From positions 42,333-106,332 of the forward strand of contig JAUIKF010000028.1 of the NCBI GenBank assembly GCA_030430575.1: a stretch of DNA of 64,000 nucleotides, given 5' to 3'. Of this stretch, positions 35,275 through 44,940 are shown piece after piece (position 1 is the stretch's first letter; every line of letters begins with the position of its first letter). The notes beneath the pieces were generated by a model that saw only the letters and a list, made by a program, of their open reading frames with translations, was not told the origin of the DNA and made no database searches. Made by a program: the position numbers and the translations under genes. Source of the DNA: Bacteroidia bacterium (GTDB taxonomy: Bacteria; Bacteroidota; Bacteroidia; J057).

Positions 35275-36180
35275 TTAGTTCTCCCGATACGCCTGCGGCG
35301 TCAATCCCGTCTTGCTTTTAAACAGCCTACTAAAATAATGCGGATAATTGAATCCAAGTGCATAGGCGATTCCACTAATCGGTTCATTGGACCCCATTAG
35401 CATATCTTTGGCTTTCTCCACCAGAAAGTCATTGATATGGTCCTTGGCAGTTTTGCCCGTTTCTTTTTTGAGGAGATCACTCAGGTAATTGGGAGACAAA
35501 AAGCAGGCTTCTGCCAAATAGGCAATGGTAGGCTGGCCTGCCTCCAACAATTTGCCCGACTTATAATAATCGCGCAGCAAAGCTTCAACCTTCGACACGA
35601 CATCCTTATTCTGGGCAGCACGTGTATTGAATTGACGCTCATAATACCGCAAGCAGTAGTTCAGCAGCAGCTCAATATTGGACACCAATACTTGTTGGCT
35701 ATGGTTGTCGATTCGTTGACTGATTTCCGTTTGGATCAGGTTGATACAATGCCCGAGGGTGGCCTGCTCTTGGTCGGATAGGTGCAAGGCCTCATACACA
35801 TCGTAGGAGAAAAAGGAATAATCGCCCATCCGAGCACCCAGCGGCATATTTCGGATTAGGTCAGGGTGAAAATAAAGCATCCATCCCTGGACTTCATTGA
35901 GTGCTTGTGCCTTTCTAAGGGTAAATACCTGCTGAGGTCCAGTAAACATCAATACCCCTTCGTCGAAGTCATAGGAATTCCTTCCGTAGTCCATGGCGCA
36001 ACTCTTGTCCTTCTGCGCGATGCAGTACAGGTCGGATGAGAATTTCATCCCGACATGTTCTTCTCCATAGGCCATTTTTGATACATCAATAATCGTGATA
36101 AGGGGGTGCGTCGGTTTGCCAAGTCCTAATTTTTCATGGAGCTGGCTAATGGATTTATGGTGGATAATGGGGGTGGACAT
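35275..36180 (-). CDS. AraC-family transcriptional regulator
   Basis: 301 residues. N-terminal sensor domain with cupin-like strands (about 20-130), C-terminal two helix-turn-helix motifs (about 195-301; ACFLSPNYLSDLLKKETG and ALGFNYPHYFSRLFKSKTGLTPQAYRE). Lies 98 bp downstream of the DFR-like reductase on the same strand, so it may regulate it or belong to its operon. The N-terminal domain resembles those of Bacteroidota AraC regulators that control nearby SDR genes. Effector unknown. Confidence 0.9.
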   Translation of the reverse strand: MSTPIIHHKSISQLHEKLGLGKPTHPLITIIDVSKMAYGEEHVGMKFSSDLYCIAQKDKSCAMDYGRNSYDFDEGVLMFTGPQQVFTLRKAQALNEVQGWMLYFHPDLIRNMPLGARMGDYSFFSYDVYEALHLSDQEQATLGHCINLIQTEISQRIDNHSQQVLVSNIELLLNYCLRYYERQFNTRAAQNKDVVSKVEALLRDYYKSGKLLEAGQPTIAYLAEACFLSPNYLSDLLKKETGKTAKDHINDFLVEKAKDMLMGSNEPISGIAYALGFNYPHYFSRLFKSKTGLTPQAYREN

Positions 36181-36277
36181 AGATGGTGATTATTTTGAAC
36201 CATATAAGCATTTAAGGGCATATAAGGTAAAAAAACGTTTTCTTATATTCCTTATATGGTTTGATTAACATCAATGG

Positions 36278-37345
36278 CTATTTAGCGGTAAGGATATTCG
36301 CATCTATCAAGGTTTGAAAGGCATCTTCCATCGTTGTCTGTAAGGGTCGGAAACTCATTCCAAGGTCATTTTTGATCTTAGAATTATCTGCCTTCCAAGG
36401 GTGATTTACATTGTTTTTGATGAATCTTCGGGTGAATAGCTTGTTCGTCATGGGGCCTACAAGCATCAAGAGCCACTTGGGCAAGGCTTTTTTGGGGAGG
36501 GGATATTGGTCGCCGTATTTGGGCAAAAGTACCGTGCCCATTTCCAAAAAGTCAGTGTTGTGTCCAGCGGTGATATAGCGTCCTTTGGCGGCAGGGGTAA
36601 ATCCTGCTTTGAAATGCGCCTCCGCTACGTCTCGCACATCTACGACGCCGACGCCCATCTTAGGAGCGCCCATTTTCATCGTCCCATCTCCCAATTGCTT
36701 CAAGATAGAAAGGCTTTCAGAGAAGGTTGCTTTCGCATTTAACGCAGGTCCCATTACAAAACAAGGGTTGACTGTCACCAGGTCCCACTGAGACTGGGCT
36801 TCCGCCATCTCCCAGGCTTTTTGTTCAGCCAAGGTTTTAGAATAAGAATAGGGCTGATATTCTAGAGAGGCGGTTGTGTTCCAGAGGTCCTCGGTAAGGG
36901 TGCCGTTGGGGGCGTTTTGGCAGTCTATGGCATCTGTATAAATCGCCGCACAGCTACTGGTCACGACCACCCGCTTGACAGAAGGGGTATTATTGGCCGT
37001 TTCCAATACATTTTGTGTCCCCTTGACCGCTGGATCGATCAGGTCTTTTTGAGGATCTTTGATATCAGTGATAAAAGGAGAGGCGGTATGAAAGACCAAC
37101 TCACAGCCTTGCATGGCTTCTGCATAGGAACCAGGGGCCAATAAGTCTGACTTGAAGTAATGGATGCTTCCTTTGGAATTGGCCGCAATCTCGTTGAGGT
37201 GAGCCACCTTCTGCTGGTTGTCAGGATTTCTGACCGCGGCATGGACTGTCAGGCCTTCATCTAGCAGCTTCTTTACGAGCCAGTTGGCGACATAGCCTGT
37301 AGCGCCTGTGACCATTACGGGTTTTGAGGGATCGATTTGTGTCAT
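36278..37345 (-). CDS. NAD(P)-dependent dihydroflavonol-reductase-like aldehyde/ketone reductase
   Basis: 355 residues, extended SDR. Cofactor motif VTGATGYVANW (13-23), DFR-type segment VFHTASPFI (84-92), catalytic Ser region TSSCAAIY and Tyr166/Lys170 (PYSYSK). Members of this group reduce aldehydes, ketones or flavanone-like substrates; the substrate is unknown. Adjacent to the AraC regulator, same strand, gap 97 bp. Confidence 0.88.
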   Translation of the reverse strand: MTQIDPSKPVMVTGATGYVANWLVKKLLDEGLTVHAAVRNPDNQQKVAHLNEIAANSKGSIHYFKSDLLAPGSYAEAMQGCELVFHTASPFITDIKDPQKDLIDPAVKGTQNVLETANNTPSVKRVVVTSSCAAIYTDAIDCQNAPNGTLTEDLWNTTASLEYQPYSYSKTLAEQKAWEMAEAQSQWDLVTVNPCFVMGPALNAKATFSESLSILKQLGDGTMKMGAPKMGVGVVDVRDVAEAHFKAGFTPAAKGRYITAGHNTDFLEMGTVLLPKYGDQYPLPKKALPKWLLMLVGPMTNKLFTRRFIKNNVNHPWKADNSKIKNDLGMSFRPLQTTMEDAFQTLIDANILTAK

Positions 37346-37470
37346 GATGTTTTCCGTGTTTGGGATGATATATACCTATCAATGCCCAAAGGTGAACATT
37401 AGACACACAACTCATGAACACAAAACTCGGAATGGCAAACACGAATTACGGGAAAGGCTATTTTTTGCGA

Positions 37471-37980
37471 TCAACTCTCCCAAGATATTTCCGAAGGCTT
37501 TCCATCCTCTTTCGTATTTACAACAAGCAACTGTTCACAATACTCGTCGCCAATTTTTATTGAATAATCGAATACCCCAAAACTTTCCGTTCCAGATACA
37601 TCATTTGGATATAAGCCTACCCTTACCAACTCTAATTTATTGAGTAGTTCTTCTTTTTGATTTTTCAAGGGTTGTTTCCGATTAACTAAAGCTTCCAGTT
37701 CTTCTTCAAATAGTTCATCTAAGTAAAATTCTATATAATCTGCAACTTCCCCTTCCTTATTAAAATCCATAGTATAGTATTTCACATTTTCTTTGTCCAT
37801 CCACTCGATCTGCTCTAGGAAATGCTTGATTGCATCCATTGAAGGTTCATCGCTGGTATTTTGCGTAAAGCTTATATCTACCTCAACCGATCTACCACCT
37901 ATTTGGGCAGTTACACAATAATAGTCTTTGAGTGAATTTATCTCAATCTCTCCAAAATAGGGTAGTGAATATACTGTCAT
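37471..37980 (-). CDS. DUF2004 family protein
   Basis: 169 residues, acidic, no signal. The start MTVYSLPYFGEIEINSLKDYY is the usual opening of DUF2004 proteins, a small cytoplasmic family sometimes found near polymorphic-toxin loci as an immunity-like gene. No toxin gene is visible beside it here. Function unknown. Confidence 0.7.
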   Translation of the reverse strand: MTVYSLPYFGEIEINSLKDYYCVTAQIGGRSVEVDISFTQNTSDEPSMDAIKHFLEQIEWMDKENVKYYTMDFNKEGEVADYIEFYLDELFEEELEALVNRKQPLKNQKEELLNKLELVRVGLYPNDVSGTESFGVFDYSIKIGDEYCEQLLVVNTKEDGKPSEISWES

Positions 37981-38040
37981 TTTATTGTCCTTGTTAGGGT
38001 TTGGTACGCTAAATATATATCAATTATCCCTAAATCGGTA

Positions 38041-38070
38041 TAAAAAAAGGAATGCTAGAGCAGCATTCCT
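38041..38070 (-). terminator. Rho-independent terminator for the hydrolase gene
   Basis: Stem AGGAATGCT / AGCATTCCT, with a run of A on the plus strand (a U run in the minus-strand transcript). Lies 20 bp downstream of the hydrolase stop on the minus strand. Confidence 0.8.
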
Positions 38071-38089
38071 ATCTCAAGAACCCCACCTA

Positions 38090-38974
38090 TCAAGAAAGCT
38101 GGCCCTCCACGAAACCTTCTATTTCTCTGATGGCATCTCTCGTTTGCTCTTCCTGTACAAAATGCCCACAATCATATTCCCTGACGGTAGCCGCGGGCAG
38201 GCGTTCCCGCCATTTATCCAGGTATTCAGTAGTAATAAAAGGGTCCGCTACCCCCCATAATATGAGCCATTCCTTTTTAGCCAATTTCCCTAACTGCTGC
38301 CATTGTTGTTCATACCAGTCTGATGACCCGACCAGCGACTTGGCCAGGTTCAGCAAGGACATTCGCGTGCTTTTTGAAGGAAAAGGCTTTGTATAGTGCT
38401 GATGTACGTTTTTGGGCAAATTCTTGGGGTCTGTAAATCCTTTTTTGAGCAGGACTTTAGGCGAAAAATTGAAGTTCAAATACAGTGATCTCCCCAACCA
38501 ACCATTGATCAGTTTATCAATTTTCTGCGCGGCTTCATTGTCCTTGGTTGCCCATAACCAGCTATTAAACAGAACTACTTTCTTGATGCGGTCCGCATGG
38601 TTGATCCCTGCAGCCAAGCCTATAGGGCCGCCAAAATCATGAACCACAAGCGTGATATCTCGCAAGTCCAGCTTCAGGATCAACTCACTCAGGTTGGCTG
38701 CATGAGCTTGAGGCGTACCCACAAATGCCTCAGGCTTTTCTGACAGCCCAAACCCCAGGTGATCCACGGCAATACAGCGATGCGTCTTTGATAGTTCTTT
38801 GACAAAGTCCCGGTACAGGAAAGACCAGGTAGGCGTCCCATGAACAAAGAGCATGACGTCTCCTTCCCCTTCATCAATATAGTGCATATTGCCTGCTTTC
38901 AGGGAAGCGTAATGACTGTCAAACGGGTAAAGCGACGGGCTGAGCCATTTTTTTTCTACTTGATGTGCATACAT
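38090..38974 (-). CDS. Haloalkane-dehalogenase-like alpha/beta hydrolase
   Basis: 294 residues. Nucleophile Asp113 in LVVHDFGGP, acid Asp244 in LWGVADPF and His271 in DCGHFVQEE form the triad. The oxyanion region is in FVHGTPTWSFLYR (44-56). The Asp nucleophile, rather than Ser, and the HGxPTWSFLYR pattern match haloalkane dehalogenases (DhaA/LinB-like), though related epoxide hydrolases share it; activity is inferred only. Cytoplasmic, no signal. Ends in its own terminator. Confidence 0.82.
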   Translation of the reverse strand: MYAHQVEKKWLSPSLYPFDSHYASLKAGNMHYIDEGEGDVMLFVHGTPTWSFLYRDFVKELSKTHRCIAVDHLGFGLSEKPEAFVGTPQAHAANLSELILKLDLRDITLVVHDFGGPIGLAAGINHADRIKKVVLFNSWLWATKDNEAAQKIDKLINGWLGRSLYLNFNFSPKVLLKKGFTDPKNLPKNVHQHYTKPFPSKSTRMSLLNLAKSLVGSSDWYEQQWQQLGKLAKKEWLILWGVADPFITTEYLDKWRERLPAATVREYDCGHFVQEEQTRDAIREIEGFVEGQLS

Positions 38975-39057
38975 AATTAGGAGAATTTTTCGGTGAATTT
39001 TGTTTCACGACAAAAGTCTCGCTTCTCCACTTGAGGATTCTTGGTATAGACCAAGAT

Positions 39058-39630
39058 TCAGATCTGTACGCTATTCATCAGCTTGCTGAAGTTGGTGGAG
39101 TCCATACGGAGGTAGGACGCTAGGTCTTTTTGAGAAACCATCTGAAGCAAATGGGGGCTTCGCTTCACAAACACCTTGAAGCGTGTTTCCATGTCAAAAG
39201 CCATTAGCTCATGCTGGCGTTGGATCACGCCCATCAGGAAGTGTTCCGTCGTCTTGCGAAACAAGGTCTCGATCTCCCGGTGTGCTTGCATCAGTTCTTG
39301 ATGCTTTTCAAAGGAAAGCCTCAAAAATCGGCTATCTGTGATCGTCTCCAGAAAATATCGGGAAGGAGTTTGGGTAAAAAAGGATTCGGGAATCCCGCTG
39401 AAGGAAGGGGCATAGGCAAATGCGATGATATGCTGTTTTTCCTCATTGAGGTAATAAGATTTCTGGATGCCTTCTTGGACGAGGTAGATAAACCGCTCAG
39501 TATCCCCTGGCACTGTCATAAGGGTCTTTTTGGGCAAGACGTATTCCGTCCAATGGGAAAGATAGGCTTCCAGCACCTGATCGTCGACAGGGTGTATACG
39601 GGAGAGAAATGCTTTCATTAGGCTGTTCAT
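39058..39630 (-). CDS. Crp/Fnr-type cyclic-nucleotide-binding-domain transcriptional regulator
   Basis: 190 residues from the Met at 39630, which begins 11 bp after the preceding gene's stop; a longer frame to 39729 overlaps that gene. N-terminal cupin-like sensor domain (about 10-125; PGDTERFIYLVQEGIQKSYYL), C-terminal helix-turn-helix (QKDLASYLRMDSTNFSKLM). The ligand-binding arginine of CRP is not obvious, so the effector may not be cAMP. Last gene of a three-gene minus-strand operon. Bacteroidota have many such short regulators. Confidence 0.8.
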   Translation of the reverse strand: MNSLMKAFLSRIHPVDDQVLEAYLSHWTEYVLPKKTLMTVPGDTERFIYLVQEGIQKSYYLNEEKQHIIAFAYAPSFSGIPESFFTQTPSRYFLETITDSRFLRLSFEKHQELMQAHREIETLFRKTTEHFLMGVIQRQHELMAFDMETRFKVFVKRSPHLLQMVSQKDLASYLRMDSTNFSKLMNSVQI

Positions 39631-39640
39631 TAACCATTTT

Positions 39641-40117
39641 CTAAACCACCCGGTTTTCTTTGCACGGATACCACACATCTCCCAAAGGATCCGTGTAAAA
39701 AAGTCCTGGCGCATCATCTGGCGGTTCACATTTAAACAAGTACACGTGCGCTGCTACGACAAAGAAGGTATGCTTTTGCCACTGTCCTTCTACATCGTAG
39801 TGTAGGTCTATCGCAAAAATCTGCCGATCCTGTATATCAAAGTCTGGATGATGCCTTGCAAATTCCTCTCGATCGCTGAGGCGAAGCATGTGGTCCCCCA
39901 AGACATTGGTGTCGCGCCAGGCGCGCGGCAGGTTAAAAAAGAGCACCTTTTTGAAGACCAGGTCATAGTTACGATAGTAGGTCTGGTCTTGACTCCCAGA
40001 GATGACGAGGTTGCTGCGTTTGAATTTATGTATCCAGAACCCATCCCACAAGGCATGGACGGGCAAGGTCTCATTGATCTTGTCTACGATTTGGGGAAAA
40101 TTGGGTGGGGAGTTCAT
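39641..40117 (-). CDS. Hypothetical cytoplasmic protein in a three-gene operon
   Basis: 158 residues from the Met at 40117. A longer frame (to 40147) overlaps the end of the acetyltransferase gene. Contains an aromatic-rich core (ALWDGFWIHKFKRSNLVISGS, LVFKKVLFFNLPRAWRDTN). No signal and no domain I recognise. Sits 14 bp after the GNAT gene and 10 bp before the Crp-like gene, so the three are probably cotranscribed. Confidence 0.6.
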   Translation of the reverse strand: MNSPPNFPQIVDKINETLPVHALWDGFWIHKFKRSNLVISGSQDQTYYRNYDLVFKKVLFFNLPRAWRDTNVLGDHMLRLSDREEFARHHPDFDIQDRQIFAIDLHYDVEGQWQKHTFFVVAAHVYLFKCEPPDDAPGLFYTDPLGDVWYPCKENRVV

Positions 40118-40131
40118 TCCTTTCGAGTTCC

Positions 40132-40596
40132 TTACAATTTTTTCCAAAAAATCACCTTATCCTCTCCTGTATTCCAGAATTCGCGAATCGTGGCCTCATG
40201 GGTATATCCAAGCTTGAGGTAAAACTGTCGGGTAAGGTCAAATTGGGCATCGCCAGATGTCTCCACAATCAGAATCCGAGCAGATTTTTGTCTCAGCACG
40301 TCTTCGATGTACCGCATCATTTCCCCCCCAAGGCCCTTTCCCTGAAGTTCTTTTCTGACCGCAATCGCATACAGGTTATAAGTGCCTTCTGTAAGCTTTT
40401 CCGGCGCACAGTAGCCGATGGCTACGGGGGTCCCTTCATCCAGGGCAGCAAACCAGATGTCTTCAGAATCGGGGTTTGTTAAATAATCGGCGATCATGTC
40501 ATCCAGGAATTCGGAGGGGAAGAGTTCGCTGGAGTCCAGGACAGCTTTGAGGCCGTCTATATCTGTGGAGATGACATTTCTGATGGTGTGTTGCAT
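40132..40596 (-). CDS. GNAT-family N-acetyltransferase
   Basis: 154 residues. Acetyl-CoA binding motif A with the QGKGLG loop (AVRKELQGKGLGGEMMRYIE, about 80-99), motif B at FYLKLGYTHEATIREF. Acetylates an unknown amine or amino acid. First gene of the operon with 39641 and 39058. An AT-rich period-6 tract lies about 30 bp upstream of the ATG. Confidence 0.85.
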   Translation of the reverse strand: MQHTIRNVISTDIDGLKAVLDSSELFPSEFLDDMIADYLTNPDSEDIWFAALDEGTPVAIGYCAPEKLTEGTYNLYAIAVRKELQGKGLGGEMMRYIEDVLRQKSARILIVETSGDAQFDLTRQFYLKLGYTHEATIREFWNTGEDKVIFWKKL

Positions 40597-40627
40597 TAGG
40601 TAAAGATAGAAGTTTCATTCTCCTTTA

Positions 40628-40668
40628 GGAATGAATAAAAATTAAAATGAAAGTTAAAATCAAAGTAT
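40628..40668. repeat. Period-6 AAAATT tract upstream of the GNAT gene
   Basis: On the minus strand the hexamers read TTTGAT, TTTAAC, TTTCAT, TTTAAT, matching the tracts before 14274 and 27231. Part of the 146-bp gap. Confidence 0.5.
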
Positions 40669-40742
40669 GAACTGATTTTCAGTGAGTTATAGATGAATAA
40701 CTGAAGAGTTATTTTTTCTTCATTCCTTAATAGAATTGATTT

Positions 40743-41687
40743 TCACCGCTCACACCGATTCTTGATCACTCCTAAGATCACTTCGTGAAAGTCATCGAGG
40801 ATAAAGTCTGCCCACAGCTTGCTATACCAATTGAAGGTCGTGGTGACACGGTAAGTACAGGTCAGGGTGACCAAAGAGATAGCAGGCGTCAGTGCATCAA
40901 TTTGATAGCTTCCTTCAATTACATCAAAATACCTTCCACCTATCATCACATGCTCATCCAGCGTCGTAGGGGGAATGGATTCAGGGTCAACATCGATGTC
41001 ATAAGAAAAGCCTTTCCCCTCCTCCCAGGTCTTGATTTTCTCTTCAAATTTGATCCCTTTTTCCCAAACGATATGTCGGATACCGCCTATTCCTTCCTTG
41101 TCCAGCTCACCTGTTAATGGCTTGGGCACTCCGATAAAATGCACAAAATGCCATGCGATTTCGTCAGGATGGATGTCTTTGACATTTTTAACCTGTTCCC
41201 AAACCCTGGCTTGAGATCCCTGGATTTCAACGGTTGTAGTGACAGTATAAATACCGTTGGATGGCTCCACATTACTTTCAATTCCCAATACCAAGAAAGG
41301 CAGGAGCAGAGAAGCATATAGCTTGGTTCCTTTACCTTGATTTCGCAACTTGACAAGACGATATATAAACCCTCCGAGTGTCCCAAGCACCAAAAAAGGG
41401 GCAACGATGATCACAAGGCAAATCATGCCCTCAAAGCCCGTGATCAAGCACAAAAAGAAGAACGTCAAAGTGATCCCCCACGGTAAGAGCAAATAAGTGG
41501 TATAGGATTTTAGTTGTTCTTGGGTGGAAAAAAGGACTGGGATAGCCCCCAGTACCATCGGCATAATAAAGATGTACCCGATGGATACGTTTTTGTGAGT
41601 GGCAGTCACCAATAACATGACAAGGGAAGCGTACGCAACTCCGGCGGTGAGGCCTATCAGGAGGGTGCGAAATCTTGACTTTTTCAT
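40743..41687 (-). CDS. Membrane protein with a C-terminal SRPBCC/START-like domain
   Basis: 314 residues. Four hydrophobic helices in the first ~140 residues (LLIGLTAGVAYASLVMLLV, IGYIFIMPMVLGAIPVLF, WGITLTFFFLCLITGF, IICLVIIVAPFLVLGTLGGF), then a polyketide-cyclase-like domain (about 150-310; VTTTVEIQGSQARVWEQV), which in that family holds hydrophobic ligands. Unknown ligand. Bacteroidota contain such fusions; no catalytic residues assigned. Confidence 0.7.
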   Translation of the reverse strand: MKKSRFRTLLIGLTAGVAYASLVMLLVTATHKNVSIGYIFIMPMVLGAIPVLFSTQEQLKSYTTYLLLPWGITLTFFFLCLITGFEGMICLVIIVAPFLVLGTLGGFIYRLVKLRNQGKGTKLYASLLLPFLVLGIESNVEPSNGIYTVTTTVEIQGSQARVWEQVKNVKDIHPDEIAWHFVHFIGVPKPLTGELDKEGIGGIRHIVWEKGIKFEEKIKTWEEGKGFSYDIDVDPESIPPTTLDEHVMIGGRYFDVIEGSYQIDALTPAISLVTLTCTYRVTTTFNWYSKLWADFILDDFHEVILGVIKNRCER

Positions 41688-41778
41688 GATGCAATATTAG
41701 GGTTCATGTGCACAGCACTACTTGATGAAAGACGCTCTGGTGTCTTTATTGTTGAGAAAGAGGCCTCTCCCCCTCCTC

Positions 41779-42267
41779 TCACGGATTCAAGGCCTGTAGC
41801 AATCGCTTCTTGTCCATGTATTCAAAATACCTGGCTGTCACCTTAAATTCTTCATCCAAAACCACCAAAGTAGGTGCAACAAAACCTCCCCCCCTCAATG
41901 CCAACAATTGGGCTATTTGATGCAGGGGGTTTCGGGATTTGCCCACCTGATCGTTGACAAAGGTCTGGCCGCCAAATGCGATGACGGAATCTACCTCAGC
42001 ATCAAACCGCACGGCGTAGTATTGGTCATTTAACAATGCGATTACTTCAGGCTTGGTGAACACCACTTTGTCCATTTTACGGCAATACGTACACCAATCA
42101 GTATAAAAATCGATGAACACTTTTTTGGGCTTTTTTGCCAAAGAGTCTTCCAATTGTTCAAAGGAAAGCCATTGCACAGATTGTCCTTCCTGGGACCTGG
42201 CGTGCCCCCCAAAAAGAAATAGCAAGGCTAGCAGCCCGTGCAAGAGGATATAGGGTTTTGGGATCAA
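41779..42267 (-). CDS. Thioredoxin-like periplasmic protein coupled to a TonB receptor
   Basis: 162 residues from a TTG at 42267 that overlaps the receptor's TGA stop (42264-42266), giving translational coupling. N-terminal signal (ILLHGLLALLFLFGGHARSQ, residues 7-26). Redox motif DWCTYCRK (Cys59, Cys62) and cis-Pro loop near FVAPTLVVL. Resembles the DsbD-gamma/thioredoxin_7 proteins that reduce or fold periplasmic cysteine proteins. Partner of the upstream receptor, perhaps for haem or metal substrate handling, but that is inference. Confidence 0.8.
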   Translation of the reverse strand: MIPKPYILLHGLLALLFLFGGHARSQEGQSVQWLSFEQLEDSLAKKPKKVFIDFYTDWCTYCRKMDKVVFTKPEVIALLNDQYYAVRFDAEVDSVIAFGGQTFVNDQVGKSRNPLHQIAQLLALRGGGFVAPTLVVLDEEFKVTARYFEYMDKKRLLQALNP

Positions 42268-44639
42268 TGTAGGTTGCCTAAGGTCAAGGAAAGAAACACA
42301 GAACGTGGAGCCATCGGCCCATAAATAAAGTCAGAATCCCGTTGAGGGCCTGAATCAAATTCCTGTTGGTAGCTGTTGAACATATTCTTCACGCCCCCAC
42401 TTATTTCCAAGTGAAGGTCTTCACTCAGGTCAACATGGTAACTCGCTTTGACATTTACATCCAGAAATGGCGTTGAGTCTATCAAATTCAAGAAGCCAGA
42501 CTCACTCACTACCCGAGGCACTACCATAGCGCCGGTATAGGTGCCCGTCAGGTCAATTTTCAAGGCATCTGAAAACTCGTAGAAAGAAGTGAAATACCCA
42601 TAGAAGTTGGGGTTTCGCACAAATTCATCTACCGCTACGACCTCCTCACTTGAGGACACCTCTGGCTCAAAAAGCACTTGTGTTTCATGGTAACGACTCT
42701 GCTGCGCCGTGCCTCCCAATTGAAAGGCAACCTTGCGAGAAGGTGAAAAGCCCGCTTCAAAATTGACCCCTGAAACGGTGGCCCCCTCGCCGTTTCTCAC
42801 CTCTTCCACAATGGAACCATTGGGAAGGACGGCACCCGTACTCACTTGTGTAAACGGATTTTGCAACTGGGTATAAAACCCTTCAACCAAGAAACTGGCT
42901 TGGGCCAGCCCAAAGTTTTTGGTCATGTTCAGAGAGGCTGTGAACGCATCAGAAGTCTCTATTTCGAGGTCTTCTGAGAGAATGACAAACAAAGGTTCTC
43001 CTCCGACAGAAGAGATATGCAAATCTTCATTGAATGCTTGTGGGGCCCGGAAGCCCCTGGCGTAGCCTCCTCTAAATCGGATGTTTTTATGGAGTTTATA
43101 CAACAGGGTAACTCGTGGGCTAAACACCCCTACATTCACATCTGAGGTACTGATAATAGAACCGATTTGGTACAATCCATTCACCTGGGTCAGGTCATAT
43201 CGCCCTCCCAACAATGCCGTAAACCGTTGCACGGGTTTCCACTCATACTGGGCAAATATGCCCGTCGTATTCACCTGCTGATCAACTAAGCGACTATACC
43301 CTTGAATTTCATCCTGGGTATTGTAATACTGATTTTCAACCCCTAGGGTCATCACGTCATTATTGGTGAAATAACGGGTAAATTGGGCCCCAGCAATTAG
43401 GGAAAGGTCTTGGGTCCCTCCGTATGCACTCGCAGCCAGCAGGCTGTCAGCCGCTGTTTCTCCTCCTCCTAATCCACCGTAATAGCTCCTTCTATCAGTA
43501 TTTTGCGCAGAAGTATAGAAAGAGAATTTGCTGTGGTCGTCTTTACTCCACTGATCATATGTGAGGCCTCCAAAAATAGTATTGTGTGCTAGTTCCTCGG
43601 TGATATCGGTAAAATGCGGCGCAAGGTCCAGACGGTCCCCTCCTCTTCGGTATTCGTTGAGGGCACTGAAATCGATGGAGAGTTTACTGTGAGCTCCCGG
43701 TTTGAAAAAGGCCTTTGCCCCCAACACGGTATTTTCCAGCTGTACCAATTCTGTGAATCCATCGCCATTGGCATCATAGCCATCACGGTTGCGGCTCATC
43801 CCAAAAAAAGTGACCCCACTTTTTAGGCTTTCGCTCACGATTGAGCCATTGAAGTTATAGGTTTGGTCCAATACATCTCCACCAATCAAAGCTGAATTTG
43901 CCTTGATTTGCCAAGAATTCTCTATCGGGTCTCTTGTGATAATATTAATGGTGCCTCCAATGGCATTTGACCCATAAAGCGCCGAACCGCCGCTGCGGAC
44001 CACTTCAATTTGTTCCACAATATTGGTCGGAATTTGATCCAGACCATATACGCTGTTGAGGGCGCTGAAAATAGGTCTGCTATTGATCAGAATTTGGGAA
44101 TAAGCACCTTCCAATCCATTCAGCCGGACCTGTGTGAATCCACAGTTTTGACAATTGGTCTCTACCCGAACACCAGGCTGGAAGTTTAGCCCTTCAGAAA
44201 TAGCAATAGATTGGGTAGCATTTAGGAGTTTATTATCTACCACATTTACTACGATAGGTGCATTGGTTCGATCATATTTATACCGAGTCCCACTTATCAC
44301 GACGCCCTCGAGATTTAGCATGTCCTCTTGTAAGGAAAAGTTTTTCTCCAAGTTTTGCCCTGCTTCCAAGACAATGGTTTCGGTGATCGAAGCAAACCCT
44401 ACAAAACTCACCTTGACCTGATAGGTGCCTGCTGGAATCTTAGGGATAATAAAATTGCCCTCACTGTCTGCATTTGCCCCTAAGGGAGTTCCCTCAAGGG
44501 TAATACTAGCAAGCGCAAGTGGCTCTCCTTCAACGGTGCTCACCTGGCCTGAAAGGGTGGCCTCCTGTCCATAAGCTGTAAAAGCAAGCAAAAGCAGCAA
44601 GACGGACAGCATGAATCGATGGCAGCAAATTTCTTTCAT
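42264..44639 (-). CDS. TonB-dependent outer-membrane receptor
   Basis: 791 residues. Signal peptide (VLLLLLAFTAYGQ), carboxypeptidase-like regulatory domain (about 25-110; ATLSGQVSTVEGEPLALASI), plug domain (about 118-230; PIVVNVVDNKLLNATQSIAIS, GLEGAYSQILINSRPIF) and a 22-strand barrel. In the plug there are Cys-rich residues (ETNCQNCGF, near residue 159) that could pair with the thioredoxin-like partner. The receptor is of the FepA/BtuB/CirA general type, not SusC (no SusD nearby). Substrate not predicted. First gene of a two-gene operon. Confidence 0.9.
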   Translation of the reverse strand: MKEICCHRFMLSVLLLLLAFTAYGQEATLSGQVSTVEGEPLALASITLEGTPLGANADSEGNFIIPKIPAGTYQVKVSFVGFASITETIVLEAGQNLEKNFSLQEDMLNLEGVVISGTRYKYDRTNAPIVVNVVDNKLLNATQSIAISEGLNFQPGVRVETNCQNCGFTQVRLNGLEGAYSQILINSRPIFSALNSVYGLDQIPTNIVEQIEVVRSGGSALYGSNAIGGTINIITRDPIENSWQIKANSALIGGDVLDQTYNFNGSIVSESLKSGVTFFGMSRNRDGYDANGDGFTELVQLENTVLGAKAFFKPGAHSKLSIDFSALNEYRRGGDRLDLAPHFTDITEELAHNTIFGGLTYDQWSKDDHSKFSFYTSAQNTDRRSYYGGLGGGETAADSLLAASAYGGTQDLSLIAGAQFTRYFTNNDVMTLGVENQYYNTQDEIQGYSRLVDQQVNTTGIFAQYEWKPVQRFTALLGGRYDLTQVNGLYQIGSIISTSDVNVGVFSPRVTLLYKLHKNIRFRGGYARGFRAPQAFNEDLHISSVGGEPLFVILSEDLEIETSDAFTASLNMTKNFGLAQASFLVEGFYTQLQNPFTQVSTGAVLPNGSIVEEVRNGEGATVSGVNFEAGFSPSRKVAFQLGGTAQQSRYHETQVLFEPEVSSSEEVVAVDEFVRNPNFYGYFTSFYEFSDALKIDLTGTYTGAMVVPRVVSESGFLNLIDSTPFLDVNVKASYHVDLSEDLHLEISGGVKNMFNSYQQEFDSGPQRDSDFIYGPMAPRSVFLSLTLGNLH

Positions 44640-44940
44640 TAAGTTATGTTAAAAATAATTTTAGGCGACCCAAAATTAATAAAGTAAGATTTGCCTAACA
44701 AATTTTATTTAGGGGGTCTTTATCCATCATTTCTCCTTGAAATGAATCACCCCGAATCTTCATTGTTGAAAATCCGGGATGAATCATAGGAGGGAGGTAA
44801 TATCATCCTGTATAAAAACAGTTACCCTGTTTAAATCAGCTAACCTGCAGTTCCTTCGATAGAGGGGCAGGGCTATTTCCAAGCCACCTTTGGTCCGTTG
44901 ATCTGGTAATTTTGCAACCTACAGAAGATCTATTCATCTC
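44640..44940. other. Upstream region of the TonB receptor, no gene
   Basis: AT-rich start of the 520-bp gap, likely carrying the receptor promoter. It holds no hairpin or frame that I can support. Confidence 0.4.
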
